The position numbers and the translations under genes were made by a program. The notes beneath the pieces were generated by a model, which was not told the origin of the DNA, did no database searches, and saw only the letters and a program-made list of their open reading frames with translations. Shown piece by piece: positions 45,040 through 53,663 of a stretch of DNA of 64,000 bases. Source of the stretch: Marinomonas transparens. Its GTDB lineage: Bacteria > Pseudomonadota > Gammaproteobacteria > Pseudomonadales > Marinomonadaceae. The stretch covers positions 124,001 to 188,000 of the forward strand of contig NZ_JAEMNX010000001.1 of NCBI RefSeq assembly GCF_016463975.1, written 5' to 3'. Within the stretch, counting starts at the first letter, position 1, and every line of letters starts with the position of its first letter.

Positions 45040-45999
45040 TTATATATCAATCACTAAACGAGGAGAAAGAGAACGAGAACAACACAAGGTAATTTGGTCA
45101 TTGTCTTCTTTTTCATCGTCTGTTAAATACACATCCCGATGGTCAGGAATACCTTCACTGACATCACATAAACAGGTACCACAAGTACCTTGCTCACAAG
45201 CCACTTGCACTTTAACGCCGGCGGCTTTTAGCGCATCGGCGATGCTTTCGTTTTCACCTACCGTGACGGTGACATCGCTTTGCTCGGCATACACTTCAAA
45301 ACTGTCGCCGCCAGTTTCAAGTTCAACATTAAAAAACTCACGATGAATATTTGTGTCAGCAAACCCCTGTTTTTTAGCAGCTTCAATCACCCATTCCATA
45401 AAGCCATTTGGGCCACATACATAGACATGAACTGAATCATTAGCCCCTTGAAACACTTTAGCTAAGTCTAATCGCTGACCATTATGTTCTGAGGTGAAAT
45501 GGGTATACACTTGCTCAACAAAGGCGCTGTTTTTTAGCTCATCGAGAAATCCGCTTGTTTGTGCAGAACGACCACAATACCAAAGGTCAAAATCGCCACC
45601 TGCGTGATGTAATTCATGGGCCATGGAAATCATTGGGGTGATACCAATACCACCACCAATCAAGATAGACCGCTTTGCTTCTGGCACTAATGGGAATAAG
45701 TTACGAGGCTGACTTATCATCAGCTCAGTGCCTTCTAGTAACTTGGTATGAGCGGCAATCGAGCCACCACGAGAATCTGGGTCTTTCAGAATACCGAGGC
45801 GATAAACCGAAGTGTCTGCCGGGTCTCCGCAAAGGGAATATTGTCGGATCAACTCATCCCCTAAATGTAAATCAATGTGTGCCCCCGCTTCAAAAGCAGG
45901 TAAGGACTTGCCTTGTGGGTCTACCAATTCCAAAACAACTATCGAGTCTGTGTGCATTTCACGCTTTTGCACCACAACCTTTAATAATGCGTCAGGCAT
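45040..45999 (-). CDS. iacF: Ferredoxin-NAD(P) reductase of the Rieske oxygenase
   Basis: A 319-residue phthalate-dioxygenase-reductase-type protein. The FMN/FAD-binding barrel has RQYSLCGDP, the NAD domain IGGGIGITPMISM and YVCGPNGFM, and the C-terminal plant-type 2Fe-2S domain CEQGTCGTCLCDV with a distal Cys (LCCSRS). It passes electrons to the IacC/IacD terminal oxygenase. AAGGAG precedes the start at 45999. It sits between iacE and iacG. Confidence 0.9.
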   Translation of the reverse strand: MPDALLKVVVQKREMHTDSIVVLELVDPQGKSLPAFEAGAHIDLHLGDELIRQYSLCGDPADTSVYRLGILKDPDSRGGSIAAHTKLLEGTELMISQPRNLFPLVPEAKRSILIGGGIGITPMISMAHELHHAGGDFDLWYCGRSAQTSGFLDELKNSAFVEQVYTHFTSEHNGQRLDLAKVFQGANDSVHVYVCGPNGFMEWVIEAAKKQGFADTNIHREFFNVELETGGDSFEVYAEQSDVTVTVGENESIADALKAAGVKVQVACEQGTCGTCLCDVSEGIPDHRDVYLTDDEKEDNDQITLCCSRSLSPRLVIDI

Positions 46000-46022
46000 A
46001 TCTTTTTCTCCTTTTGAGAGGG

Positions 46023-46769
46023 TTAGCGCATGAAAAGGCCGCCATTCACGTCCCAAGTTGTTCCTGTCGTGAAGTAGGCTTCTGGGCTGGCAAATTGCAC
46101 CACCATATCACCAATAAAATCACCATTTCCTAGGCGTCCTGCTGGAATAGCGCTGAGTAACGTCGGTAAACGCTCTTCAGGAACAAGCGCTTTCACCATC
46201 GGAGAATCAATAGGGCCAGGAGCAATGGCATTTACCGTCACGCCGTTTGCGGCCAGCTCTTTAGCAAACACCTTAGTAATGGTGAGAATGCCACCTTTGG
46301 AAGCCGCATAGTGTGCACCCGTCGAGGTTCCGCCATTTTGGCCCGCCAAAGACGCCATGTTAATAATGCGACCATAACCTTGTTCTGCCATGTATTTGCC
46401 TATCACCTGACAACCGACAAACGCACCGCCTAAATTAACATTCACCACTTGGTTAAATTCTTCAGGTGAAATCTCCATCACAGGCGTGGCCTTAGTGACC
46501 GCTGCATTGTTAACCAGCACATGCAATCCACCCCAAAAAGCCAAAACATCCGCTAAAGCGGCTTCAAAGTCGGCCTTTTTTGCAATATTCAGCGTTAAAG
46601 GCAAAACACAATTGCCTGTGTTATCTAGTGAAAGCGCCGCTTTTTTTACCGCTTCGCCATCCACGTCGGTTAATACGACTCGATACCCAGCCGCCAATAA
46701 TCGACCCGCTATCTGATAACCCAAACCTTGCGCAGCACCAGTGACTAAAGCAACCTGTGATTCAGACAT
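46023..46769 (-). CDS. iacE: Short-chain dehydrogenase of the indole-3-acetate cluster
   Basis: A 248-residue SDR. Cofactor motif TGAAQGLGYQI, NNAA, catalytic Ser and YxxxK (ASLAGQ; HYAASKGG), and a C-terminal substrate region ending DVNGGLFMR. IacE is reported to act with IacA in the first oxidation steps of indole-3-acetate. AGGAG lies before ATG 46769. It is 10 bp after iacD and 23 bp before iacF, in one operon. Confidence 0.9.
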   Translation of the reverse strand: MSESQVALVTGAAQGLGYQIAGRLLAAGYRVVLTDVDGEAVKKAALSLDNTGNCVLPLTLNIAKKADFEAALADVLAFWGGLHVLVNNAAVTKATPVMEISPEEFNQVVNVNLGGAFVGCQVIGKYMAEQGYGRIINMASLAGQNGGTSTGAHYAASKGGILTITKVFAKELAANGVTVNAIAPGPIDSPMVKALVPEERLPTLLSAIPAGRLGNGDFIGDMVVQFASPEAYFTTGTTWDVNGGLFMR

Positions 46770-46779
46770 TGAATATCTC

Positions 46780-47262
46780 CTAAAAAATAAAGCTAACGGT
46801 ACGTAGGAAGCCATCGGCGTGCATCAGCTTCACCACTTTTCGCTGAATGCGGTAGCTATCATCTGTTGGCGTTAATATGTATTCCATGTCAGCAGGATAG
46901 GTAACTAATTTGCCATGACGTAATTCATTCAAGGTCATCGCGCAACGCACGACAACTTGATCTGTGCTTTCTTCAAGCACTCGAACACGTGACATCATCC
47001 GCACCGTGGCACTTGCCGCGCCGGCAGAAACAGACTCACCACTTTCTAGACGCGCAACACGCATGCGTCGCATGTCTTTGTCGTCTAAAGCTAGGTTCAG
47101 CGTGGCTTCGTAGTCAGTTTCATTATTGTCTGTCGGCACTATGTAAAGGCCACTGTCGTTCCACAAAGACAACCAATCTTGATACTCTTTGTGATCCAAT
47201 AAATCCGCTTCGTGCCAAATAAAGGCGGTTACCTTGTTAACCAAATCTGTGTTGATGCTCAT
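46780..47262 (-). CDS. iacD: Rieske aromatic-ring oxygenase, small subunit
   Basis: A 160-residue ring-hydroxylating dioxygenase beta subunit of the NTF2-like fold, with FIWHEADLLDHKEYQDWLSLWNDSGLYIVP near the N-terminus (residues 14-43) and DKDMRRMRVARLESG further on. It pairs with IacC, two bases upstream, to form the terminal oxygenase. GAGGAG precedes the start. Confidence 0.9.
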   Translation of the reverse strand: MSINTDLVNKVTAFIWHEADLLDHKEYQDWLSLWNDSGLYIVPTDNNETDYEATLNLALDDKDMRRMRVARLESGESVSAGAASATVRMMSRVRVLEESTDQVVVRCAMTLNELRHGKLVTYPADMEYILTPTDDSYRIQRKVVKLMHADGFLRTVSFIF

Positions 47263-47264
47263 GG

Positions 47265-48560
47265 TTACTTCTCCTCACCTGCGGCCATCATTTGCTTGTA
47301 CTTCTGATAGGCACCGCGCATGCCCGTTTCAGAACACACAGCACCAGCCACATTACCATCAGGCGAAGTATGCAAGTTTTCCATCCCTCGGTTCACCAGA
47401 ATCCAACCGTCTTTACCTGCCATTGAGCCTTTTTGAACACGTTCCCATGCTTCACCATCATCTGGTGTACCAAAGCCCATCGGCCCTTGGAAGTGCTCAT
47501 GCAAACGCATACGTTTTTGATTAAATACCGCAGGCGCTCCTTCACCACCTATCGCCACGTGCTGAATTTCTGTCTCATTCACGGTAACAGGACGTAGTAC
47601 ACGGAAAAACGCCATAGAACAGGATACGTTAGGGAAAAGATTTAGATTAAACCCAGTACCATGGGCGGCACGTACTAAGCGTTTTACTTGGTCTTCATCC
47701 TGGCCTTCATCACGAAGCGCTTGAGCCAGCTCTTCAAACCGCGCTGGAATCGGCTGATCTAGATCGGCTTCTAAGTCAATCAAATCAGGAATCATCACCA
47801 TCACGCTATGGCCATGACCTAGGTCTTCAACAAAACCTTCACCATCTAAAAAGTCGAAAATATCGGCGGTGGCATCATCCAAAGAGCTGACAAAAGATTT
47901 ATGAACGATAGGAAAATGATAAGCGTCTGTGGTGTTTTCTAACTGGATTTTCCAGTTACCGGGAAAGTTAAAGCGGTGCTCGCCCAAGACTTTTAATGGG
48001 AAACCGCCACCTTGCTTAACAAACAAATCGATCCATTTTTTCGCACCACCAAGAAAGTCTTCTAATGGCTCGATGTCGTCTTTAAAGGTGGCAAAAACCA
48101 AGCCCTGATAGGATTCATGGCGCAAGCTTTCAAGGGGTAATTCGCTTTTATCAATGACACCTTCGTATTCTTCTGGCTTTGGTAGACCACGTAAACCGCC
48201 ATCTAGGGCATAGCCCCAACCATGATAAGGACAGGTAAAAGCTTTGGTTTTTCCCTTACGGCCTTCACACACGGTCGCACCACGGTGTCGGCAACGGTTA
48301 AGCAATACATGTGTATTCATCTTACGGTCACGGCTCAAGATAACCGGATGGCGACCAACAAAAGATGTCTTGAAGCTACCCACTTCTGGCACTTCACTTT
48401 CATGTCCGATGAAGACCCAAGTATTATTGAATACCTTGTCCAACTCTTCTTCAAAAATAGCAGGATCAGAATACAAGGCCTTATGAACACGCCCATCTTC
48501 GACCATATCCGCTGCTTTTAAACTAATATTCTCAAGCTCTATTAATTCGCTCATTGCCAT
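47265..48560 (-). CDS. iacC: Rieske aromatic-ring oxygenase, large subunit
   Basis: A 431-residue ring-hydroxylating oxygenase alpha subunit. The Rieske 2Fe-2S ligands are Cys90/His92 (CRHRG) and Cys110/His113 (CPYHGW). The catalytic-domain iron site is in ENTTDAYHFPIVH. With IacD and reductase IacF it dihydroxylates an aromatic intermediate on the way to catechol. The gene order iacI-iacC-iacD and the family match the known iac clusters. ATG 48560 is used; 48554 is an alternative two codons in. Confidence 0.92.
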   Translation of the reverse strand: MAMSELIELENISLKAADMVEDGRVHKALYSDPAIFEEELDKVFNNTWVFIGHESEVPEVGSFKTSFVGRHPVILSRDRKMNTHVLLNRCRHRGATVCEGRKGKTKAFTCPYHGWGYALDGGLRGLPKPEEYEGVIDKSELPLESLRHESYQGLVFATFKDDIEPLEDFLGGAKKWIDLFVKQGGGFPLKVLGEHRFNFPGNWKIQLENTTDAYHFPIVHKSFVSSLDDATADIFDFLDGEGFVEDLGHGHSVMVMIPDLIDLEADLDQPIPARFEELAQALRDEGQDEDQVKRLVRAAHGTGFNLNLFPNVSCSMAFFRVLRPVTVNETEIQHVAIGGEGAPAVFNQKRMRLHEHFQGPMGFGTPDDGEAWERVQKGSMAGKDGWILVNRGMENLHTSPDGNVAGAVCSETGMRGAYQKYKQMMAAGEEK

Positions 48561-48610
48561 ACTCTTAGTAATCTATTGGTCACCCAGCCATTCACTGGCG
48601 AGGGGGTTAT

Positions 48611-49141
48611 TTAGTCTTTGGTATCTGGAACAGGAAGTTCGGCATCATTATTCCAGCCACCCACAGGGCGACTGAATAGATTCTCGGTTTCAAAGTGCGA
48701 CATACGCCAAACACCTTCTTGCTGACGAAACTGAACGCTAAGTCGAGCACTATTGAGGTGTGAACCACCTGCACTAAAGGTCGATACCTGCAACATATTC
48801 CAGCTACCAAACGCCACATCACCATCAACTCGAATCACTTGTGACGCCAAGTAATGAACATTTAGCGCAAAATGCGGAGGCTCAACCGTGTATTTCGCTA
48901 ACATATCAAGGATGGCATCACGGCCTTGGTATCCGCCAAAGCTCTTTGCATAACGAGCACCTTTACCTTCCCAGCGAGCGTCTTGCGTAAATAAATCGCC
49001 CAACTCATCTAATGGTGTTTGTGGGTTCAAATGGTCACACAAGTCCATATAGCGGTTGATGCAGGCTGAAATATCTCGCTCACTTTCTAGCCTAGAAAGT
49101 CGTTGCTGAAGTTGCGCATTTTGCTGTTCAAGGTTGGTCAT
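48611..49141 (-). CDS. iacI: SnoaL/NTF2-like protein of the indole-3-acetate cluster
   Basis: A 176-residue protein. An N-terminal coiled coil (LEQQNAQLQQRLSRLESERD) precedes a SnoaL-like NTF2 fold (about 25-165, INRYMDLCDHLNP, LFTQDARWEGKG, WRMSHFETENLFSRP). IacI is part of every full iac cluster and is thought to take part in processing an oxidised intermediate; its exact chemistry is not settled. ATG 49141 follows AAGG. It is 15 bp after iacB and 50 bp before iacC. Confidence 0.85.
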   Translation of the reverse strand: MTNLEQQNAQLQQRLSRLESERDISACINRYMDLCDHLNPQTPLDELGDLFTQDARWEGKGARYAKSFGGYQGRDAILDMLAKYTVEPPHFALNVHYLASQVIRVDGDVAFGSWNMLQVSTFSAGGSHLNSARLSVQFRQQEGVWRMSHFETENLFSRPVGGWNNDAELPVPDTKD

Positions 49142-49156
49142 CAACTTGGCCTTAAC

Positions 49157-49519
49157 TTAAGCTGTCTGTACGATCAATTCACGACCGATACGAGATTCCA
49201 CTTTAGCGTAGCGCCAAAGTTTATAAGGTGAATCGCCTACCGACGTGGTACGGAACAAGTTACAACAAGCCGTCACCGTGTCGTAATCGATCACGTCGGC
49301 AAGAAGATAGGTTGTCCAAGGGTAACCAGAAGAAGGGCCAACCATGCTTTGGTCATCGTCCATATTACCAATCACAGTAACGCCTTCCATGTTATGAATG
49401 CCGTTCCACATTTCACTAAATGCCGCCCATACGTCCAATTGCTCTTCTCTTGGCGCATCCATGAAATTCTGATTAATACCCATGCAAAACATAACGCGTA
49501 ACGGTTTTTTATCACTCAT
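49157..49519 (-). CDS. iacB: Small conserved protein of the indole-3-acetate cluster
   Basis: A 120-residue protein (MSDKKPLRVMFCMGINQNFM, then NMDDDQSMVGPSSGYPWTTYLLADVID). It has no signal peptide or membrane segment. I assign iacB from position (between iacA and iacI) and size; the fold looks like a small alpha/beta barrel-type (YCII/EthD-like) domain, with moderate confidence. It is separated from iacA by 86 bp that contain overlapping inverted repeats, so it may have its own regulated promoter. Confidence 0.8.
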   Translation of the reverse strand: MSDKKPLRVMFCMGINQNFMDAPREEQLDVWAAFSEMWNGIHNMEGVTVIGNMDDDQSMVGPSSGYPWTTYLLADVIDYDTVTACCNLFRTTSVGDSPYKLWRYAKVESRIGRELIVQTA

Positions 49520-49542
49520 AATCTGTGTCTCCTTGATTCGAA

Positions 49543-49566
49543 TTCTAGGTTAGAAATAGGTTCTAA
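49543..49566. promoter_or_regulatory. Overlapping inverted repeats between iacA and iacB
   Basis: TTCTA-GGT-TAGAA (49543-49555) and TTAGAA-ATAGG-TTCTAA (49550-49566) share the middle half-site, giving three alternating half-sites in 24 bp. MarR-type regulators bind such repeats, so this is a candidate IacR operator controlling iacB and the downstream genes. The same sequence was not found upstream of iacA. Confidence 0.55.
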
Positions 49567-49605
49567 TTAGTAACAAAATCGTTCTTTCTATTGCGGTACG
49601 ACAAT

Positions 49606-50796
49606 TTATAGATAGCCTGGAAAAGGCTTCAATCCAAAGAAAACTGCTCCAGCATTTTGCCAAGTAACATCTCCCATAAAGGCATGTTGAGTCACCACTT
49701 GAGCATCATTAACAAAACGCGATAATGGGTTCGTTCGATAAACACCTGTCATACCAGAAAGCAATTGCACTCTTCGCGCCACATCGGCGGAAACGCGAGC
49801 GGCATGAGTCGAAGAAAGTCGTAATAGATTTACCTGTTCCACCGATGCTTCCTCACCTTTTTCAAGAGTGTTCCACGCATCCGTAATGGATTCATAAAAG
49901 AAGCTACGTGCAGCGCGCAACTCGGCTTCTGCTTTAGCCAATTCGGCCTGAGTAAGAGGGCGCTCACCAATGTTTGGCGCACCTGTGACAGACGCTCGAC
50001 CTGATGCCATGGATTTCAGCTCATCCAATGCAGCGCGAGCAATACCTAACCCCACGACAGATAAAACTTGCGTCGCAAAAGACAAAGATGGATAGCGGAA
50101 AATCGTTTCATTCAAATTCGATGGGCCACCACGAACAAAGGTCCAGTTTTCGGCCACTTCAACATCGTTAACCACAAGATCATGGCTACCAGTGCCGGCT
50201 AAACCCACCACATCCCAGTTGTGCACAACATCGGCTTTACTCGCAGGCATAACGGCCATTCTTGGTAAACCTAGTTTGTCACCTTCTTTGGGTGCGATAC
50301 CCACACCAACGATGTCCGCCCCTTTACAACCACTGGAAAACTTCCAGCGACCTTTTACTTTAAAGCCGCCATCTACTAGATCGGCTGGCTGAGGAGGAAA
50401 AATCCCCCCAGCAAAGATTTTGTTAGGCGTTTCGGCATAAATGGTTTTAATGGTTTCCAAAGGCAAGGCAGATAAATACACCACTCCCATACCAAAACTG
50501 GCCACCCAACCGGCCGAACCATCGGCTTTCGAGATTTCTTCGATCACTTCACAAAATTGCGCCGCACTTAACTCATCACCGCCTAGGCTCTTAGGCACTA
50601 ACGCTCGGTAAATACCTAAATCGCGAAATCGCTCAATAATGTCCTGACTAATAAATTGTTGATCATCAAATTCATTTGCTCTGGCACGAGTACGAATGTC
50701 ATCCATTAGCTTTTTAAACTCATCACCATGAAGCGCATCATGGATGGAGCCTTGGGAGGCCTTCGGAAAAGTTGCCACACTATTATCTTGAATCAT
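49606..50796 (-). CDS. iacA: Indole-3-acetate monooxygenase (acyl-CoA-dehydrogenase fold)
   Basis: A 396-residue flavoprotein monooxygenase of the acyl-CoA dehydrogenase / HsaA-like group. Blocks are DLGIYRALVPKSLGGDELSAAQFCEV, GRWKFSSGCKGADIVGVG, DVVGLAGTGSHDL and MTGVYRTNPLSRFVND. IacA performs the first oxidation of indole-3-acetate with reduced flavin, supplied here by IacG. GGAGG lies upstream of the start. It is the first gene of the leftward operon and divergent from the ABC transporter operon across 583 bp. Confidence 0.9.
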   Translation of the reverse strand: MIQDNSVATFPKASQGSIHDALHGDEFKKLMDDIRTRARANEFDDQQFISQDIIERFRDLGIYRALVPKSLGGDELSAAQFCEVIEEISKADGSAGWVASFGMGVVYLSALPLETIKTIYAETPNKIFAGGIFPPQPADLVDGGFKVKGRWKFSSGCKGADIVGVGIAPKEGDKLGLPRMAVMPASKADVVHNWDVVGLAGTGSHDLVVNDVEVAENWTFVRGGPSNLNETIFRYPSLSFATQVLSVVGLGIARAALDELKSMASGRASVTGAPNIGERPLTQAELAKAEAELRAARSFFYESITDAWNTLEKGEEASVEQVNLLRLSSTHAARVSADVARRVQLLSGMTGVYRTNPLSRFVNDAQVVTQHAFMGDVTWQNAGAVFFGLKPFPGYL

Positions 50797-51379
50797 CAGT
50801 TGAATCCTCCTAGTAGGCTCAACACCGAATGTATTTCGTGAATCACGTAAACTTCTTTTTATAAAATCCTATTTTTTTACTTTACTTGTCAACTAATTTT
50901 TCAATTAAATACTCAACTTTATGAAGGCACAAAATTGATGCAAAAAATACATACCGCACCAACTAAAAGCACAACCACAGCAAGAGATAAGCACTTTATA
51001 TTTTTATTAAATTGTTGATATATAAATATATTTTAAAAATACACGTCAAATTTTATTTTCACCGACCACAAAACATCAAAAACAAAAAACGCCATATCAA
51101 AAATATTTTAATTCGAAAAAAACATACCTAAAAAACCATATTTTTTGTTCTTTTTTATTCACTATAAAATCCAACAATCACAAGGCGTTAGCGCTTATTT
51201 TTCTGGTCAAAAAAACAACACTAAAAGACTCTTTAGACCCTTGTAAGAAGCAAGACTCACGATAGTGCACCCCCACTAAATGGCACACTTAGTGCAAAAG
51301 ACCTAAAAACAATCTGAGTTTTTGAGACGTTTTTTAAGGCCATATGGCACGAAACTAACAACCACAACAGGAGATTCTT
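50797..51379. other. Divergent control region between iacA and the ABC transporter operon
   Basis: 583 bp, very AT-rich in the middle, with no gene. Leftward, TTGACA (complement of 50887-50892) is a consensus -35 for iacA with only a weak -10 (TAGGAT, complement of 50866-50871). Rightward there is a sigma-54 promoter match at 51281-51296. TAGTGCA occurs twice (51263-51269 and 51290-51296), with CACTAA (51274-51279) and TTAGTG (51289-51294) as an inverted pair between. Confidence 0.6.
51281..51296 (+). promoter_or_regulatory. Sigma-54 (RpoN) promoter of the transporter operon
   Basis: TGGCACACTTAGTGCA matches the -24/-12 consensus TGGCACGN4TTGCW: TGGCAC is perfect, GC is 12 bp after GG, and only two positions differ. 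The start would be near 51308, 72 bp before the binding-protein ATG. An enhancer-binding activator, perhaps NtrC, would be needed; none is encoded in the window. Confidence 0.7.
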
Positions 51380-52525
51380 ATGCTGTCTAAGAAAATATGT
51401 ACCGCTCTGTTTTTAACCTCGTCATTGCTTGCCCCGTTAGCGAATGCAGAGATTAAAATTGGGGTTGTTAGCTCAAGTACAGGCCCAATTGCCCTAGTCG
51501 GCATTCCGCAAAAGAACACAGTCGCCCTGCTGCCTAAATCCGTTGCGGGTGAGAAAGTTACTTACATTTCACTGGATGATGGCAGCGACCCGACTGCCAC
51601 AGTAAAAGCCTTCAAAAAACTCATTGATGAAGAAAAAGTAGACGCGATTATTGGGCCTAGTGGTTCAGGTAATGCCATGGGCGTGATTCAGTTCGCTGCC
51701 GAATCTGGTACACCTATGCTGGCACCAGTTGGAACAGCCGCTGTGGTTCTTCCAATGACAGAGCAAAAAAAATGGGTATTTAAGACGACACAAAACGATG
51801 ACTTAATTGCCTCAGCTTTGGTCGATCAAATGAAATCGTCAGGTGTCAAAACCATAGGCTTATTTGGAACCGCCGACCCTTTTGGGGAAAACTGGTCAAA
51901 GGTAATGAAGGAGCTAACGAAAAAAGCTGGTATCAAGATTGTTGCGAATGAATACTTCCAACGTCAGGACACTTCCGTAACAGGACAAAGTTTAAAAATT
52001 CTAATCGCCAATCCTGATGCTGTTTTAATTGCCGCTCCGGGCAGCTCGTCGGTTATGCCGCAAACCACTCTTAAAGAGCAAGGCTATGGCGGGCAAATTT
52101 ATCAGACTCATGGGGCCGCTCTTGATCCATTTTTACGCTTAGGTGGTAAAGCCGTAGAGGGTACTATTCTGGCAGCCAGTTTGATGCTGGTTCTGGACGA
52201 AGTGCCAGATAGCCCATCCAAGGCCATTGCGACCAAATACGTTGCCGACTACAAAAACCTTTATGGAAAAACACCAGCAACGTTCGGAGGCAATGTGTTT
52301 GATGCTGGGCTTTTGTTAAAGAATGCCATCCCTTCCGCTTTAAAAGCTGGCAAACCGGGCACACCAGAGTTTCGTGCCGCTTTACGAAGCGCTCTTGAAC
52401 ACACCAAAGAAATGCCAGCCACACAAGGGGTTTATAACTTAACACCTGCGGATCATAGTGGTTTTGATGAACGCGGACGCGAGCTGATCACAGTGAAAAA
52501 TGGCAAATGGACTTTGTTGAAATAA
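51380..52525 (+). CDS. Branched-chain-type ABC substrate-binding protein
   Basis: A 381-residue periplasmic type I binding protein. The signal peptide ends LANA, and the mature chain EIKIGVVSSSTGPIALVG has the Peripla_BP_6 opening. GPSGSGNAMGVIQFAAESG and TFGGNVFDAGLLL are typical of the LivJ-like group that binds amino acids or aromatic acids. It leads an operon divergent from iacA, so indole-3-acetate or a related auxin is the likeliest ligand; that is inference. AGGAG precedes the start. A hairpin follows the gene. Confidence 0.85.
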   Translation: MLSKKICTALFLTSSLLAPLANAEIKIGVVSSSTGPIALVGIPQKNTVALLPKSVAGEKVTYISLDDGSDPTATVKAFKKLIDEEKVDAIIGPSGSGNAMGVIQFAAESGTPMLAPVGTAAVVLPMTEQKKWVFKTTQNDDLIASALVDQMKSSGVKTIGLFGTADPFGENWSKVMKELTKKAGIKIVANEYFQRQDTSVTGQSLKILIANPDAVLIAAPGSSSVMPQTTLKEQGYGGQIYQTHGAALDPFLRLGGKAVEGTILAASLMLVLDEVPDSPSKAIATKYVADYKNLYGKTPATFGGNVFDAGLLLKNAIPSALKAGKPGTPEFRAALRSALEHTKEMPATQGVYNLTPADHSGFDERGRELITVKNGKWTLLK

Positions 52526-52536
52526 AACCGTTTCAC

Positions 52537-52566
52537 TTGGCACTGTCGTCAATGACCCAGTGCCAA
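52537..52566 (+). promoter_or_regulatory. Intercistronic hairpin after the binding-protein gene
   Basis: TTGGCACTG (52537-52545) pairs with CAGTGCCAA (52558-52566); no T run follows. It lies 12 bp past the binding-protein stop and probably stabilises that message relative to the permease genes. Confidence 0.6.
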
Positions 52567-52625
52567 TTCCCTAATAATAAAATTTTAGAGCTCATTAAAC
52601 ACAGAGAGACAAGGAATCCGAATAG

Positions 52626-53663
52626 ATGAATTTTCAGATTGCCACACTGCTCGGACAGGATGGGTTAACCAACGGCGCTATTTATGCCTTGTTAGCATTA
52701 TCCATTTTGCTGGTCTTTACCGTGACGCGCATTTTACTTATCCCTCTGGGTGAATTTGTGACCTTTGGTGCCTTAACCATGGCCGCCATTCAAATGGGCA
52801 AAGCGCCAGTGTTGGAATGGCTTTTATTATTACTGACCACTATCGATTGCAGTCTCGACATTTATCAGCAAGCCAGAACTCGAATCGACAAAACCAAGTT
52901 GCAAAAAACAGCGCTCAAGCTTGGCTACGCCTTATTAATGGTTGGCTTAATGCATTATCTGAATTTGGCTGAAACGCCAATGTTTTTCCAAGCCGTATTA
53001 ACTTTATGCTTGATTGTGCCACTTGGCCCGATTATGTATCGCTTGTTCTTCCAACCACTGGCCGATGCACCTGCACTGGTATTACTCATTGTTTCTATTG
53101 CCACTCATGTTGCCATGGTCGGTGTCGGGCTTCTGTTATTTGGTCCTGAGGGCGCTCGCACTCAGCCTTTCTCAGATTCTGGTTTCCGCTTAGGCAACGT
53201 CATGCTGAAAAGCCAAACCTTATGGATCATTCTGGTCTCCATTGTATTGATCGTTAGTCTCTTTATCGCCTTCGAACGCACTTTATACGGTAAAGCCTTA
53301 CGAGCCACCGCGGTAAATAGAATGGGCGCTCGACTACAAGGCATTTCACCTGTTTTTGCAGGCAAGGCGACCTTTGCATTAGCGGCATTTTTAGGTGCTG
53401 CATCGGGCATTTTAATCGCCCCGATTACCACGCTTTACTATGACTCAGGCTTCATTATCAGCTTAAAAGGTTTTGTTGGCGCCATTATCGGCGGGTTGAT
53501 TAGCTACCCTATTGCCGCCATAGGAGCCGTGGCGGTTGGCATGATTGAGGCTTTTTCCATGTTCTGGGCAAGCAACTACAAAGAGATCATTGTTTTCACA
53601 TTGATTATTCCATTCCTAATTTGGCGCTCGATGAACAGCCAGCATGTAGAGGATGAGGAATAA
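52626..53663 (+). CDS. Branched-chain-type ABC permease (LivH)
   Basis: A 345-residue LivH-type permease with about eight membrane segments (DGLTNGAIYALLALSILLVF near the start). The EAA-like region is GKALRATAVNRMGARLQGISP. A soluble insertion at about residues 75-100 (QQARTRIDKTKLQKTALK) makes it longer than the classical 300-residue LivH. It ends on the first base of the next start (TAATG, one-base overlap), so it is translationally coupled. Confidence 0.9.
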   Translation: MNFQIATLLGQDGLTNGAIYALLALSILLVFTVTRILLIPLGEFVTFGALTMAAIQMGKAPVLEWLLLLLTTIDCSLDIYQQARTRIDKTKLQKTALKLGYALLMVGLMHYLNLAETPMFFQAVLTLCLIVPLGPIMYRLFFQPLADAPALVLLIVSIATHVAMVGVGLLLFGPEGARTQPFSDSGFRLGNVMLKSQTLWIILVSIVLIVSLFIAFERTLYGKALRATAVNRMGARLQGISPVFAGKATFALAAFLGAASGILIAPITTLYYDSGFIISLKGFVGAIIGGLISYPIAAIGAVAVGMIEAFSMFWASNYKEIIVFTLIIPFLIWRSMNSQHVEDEE

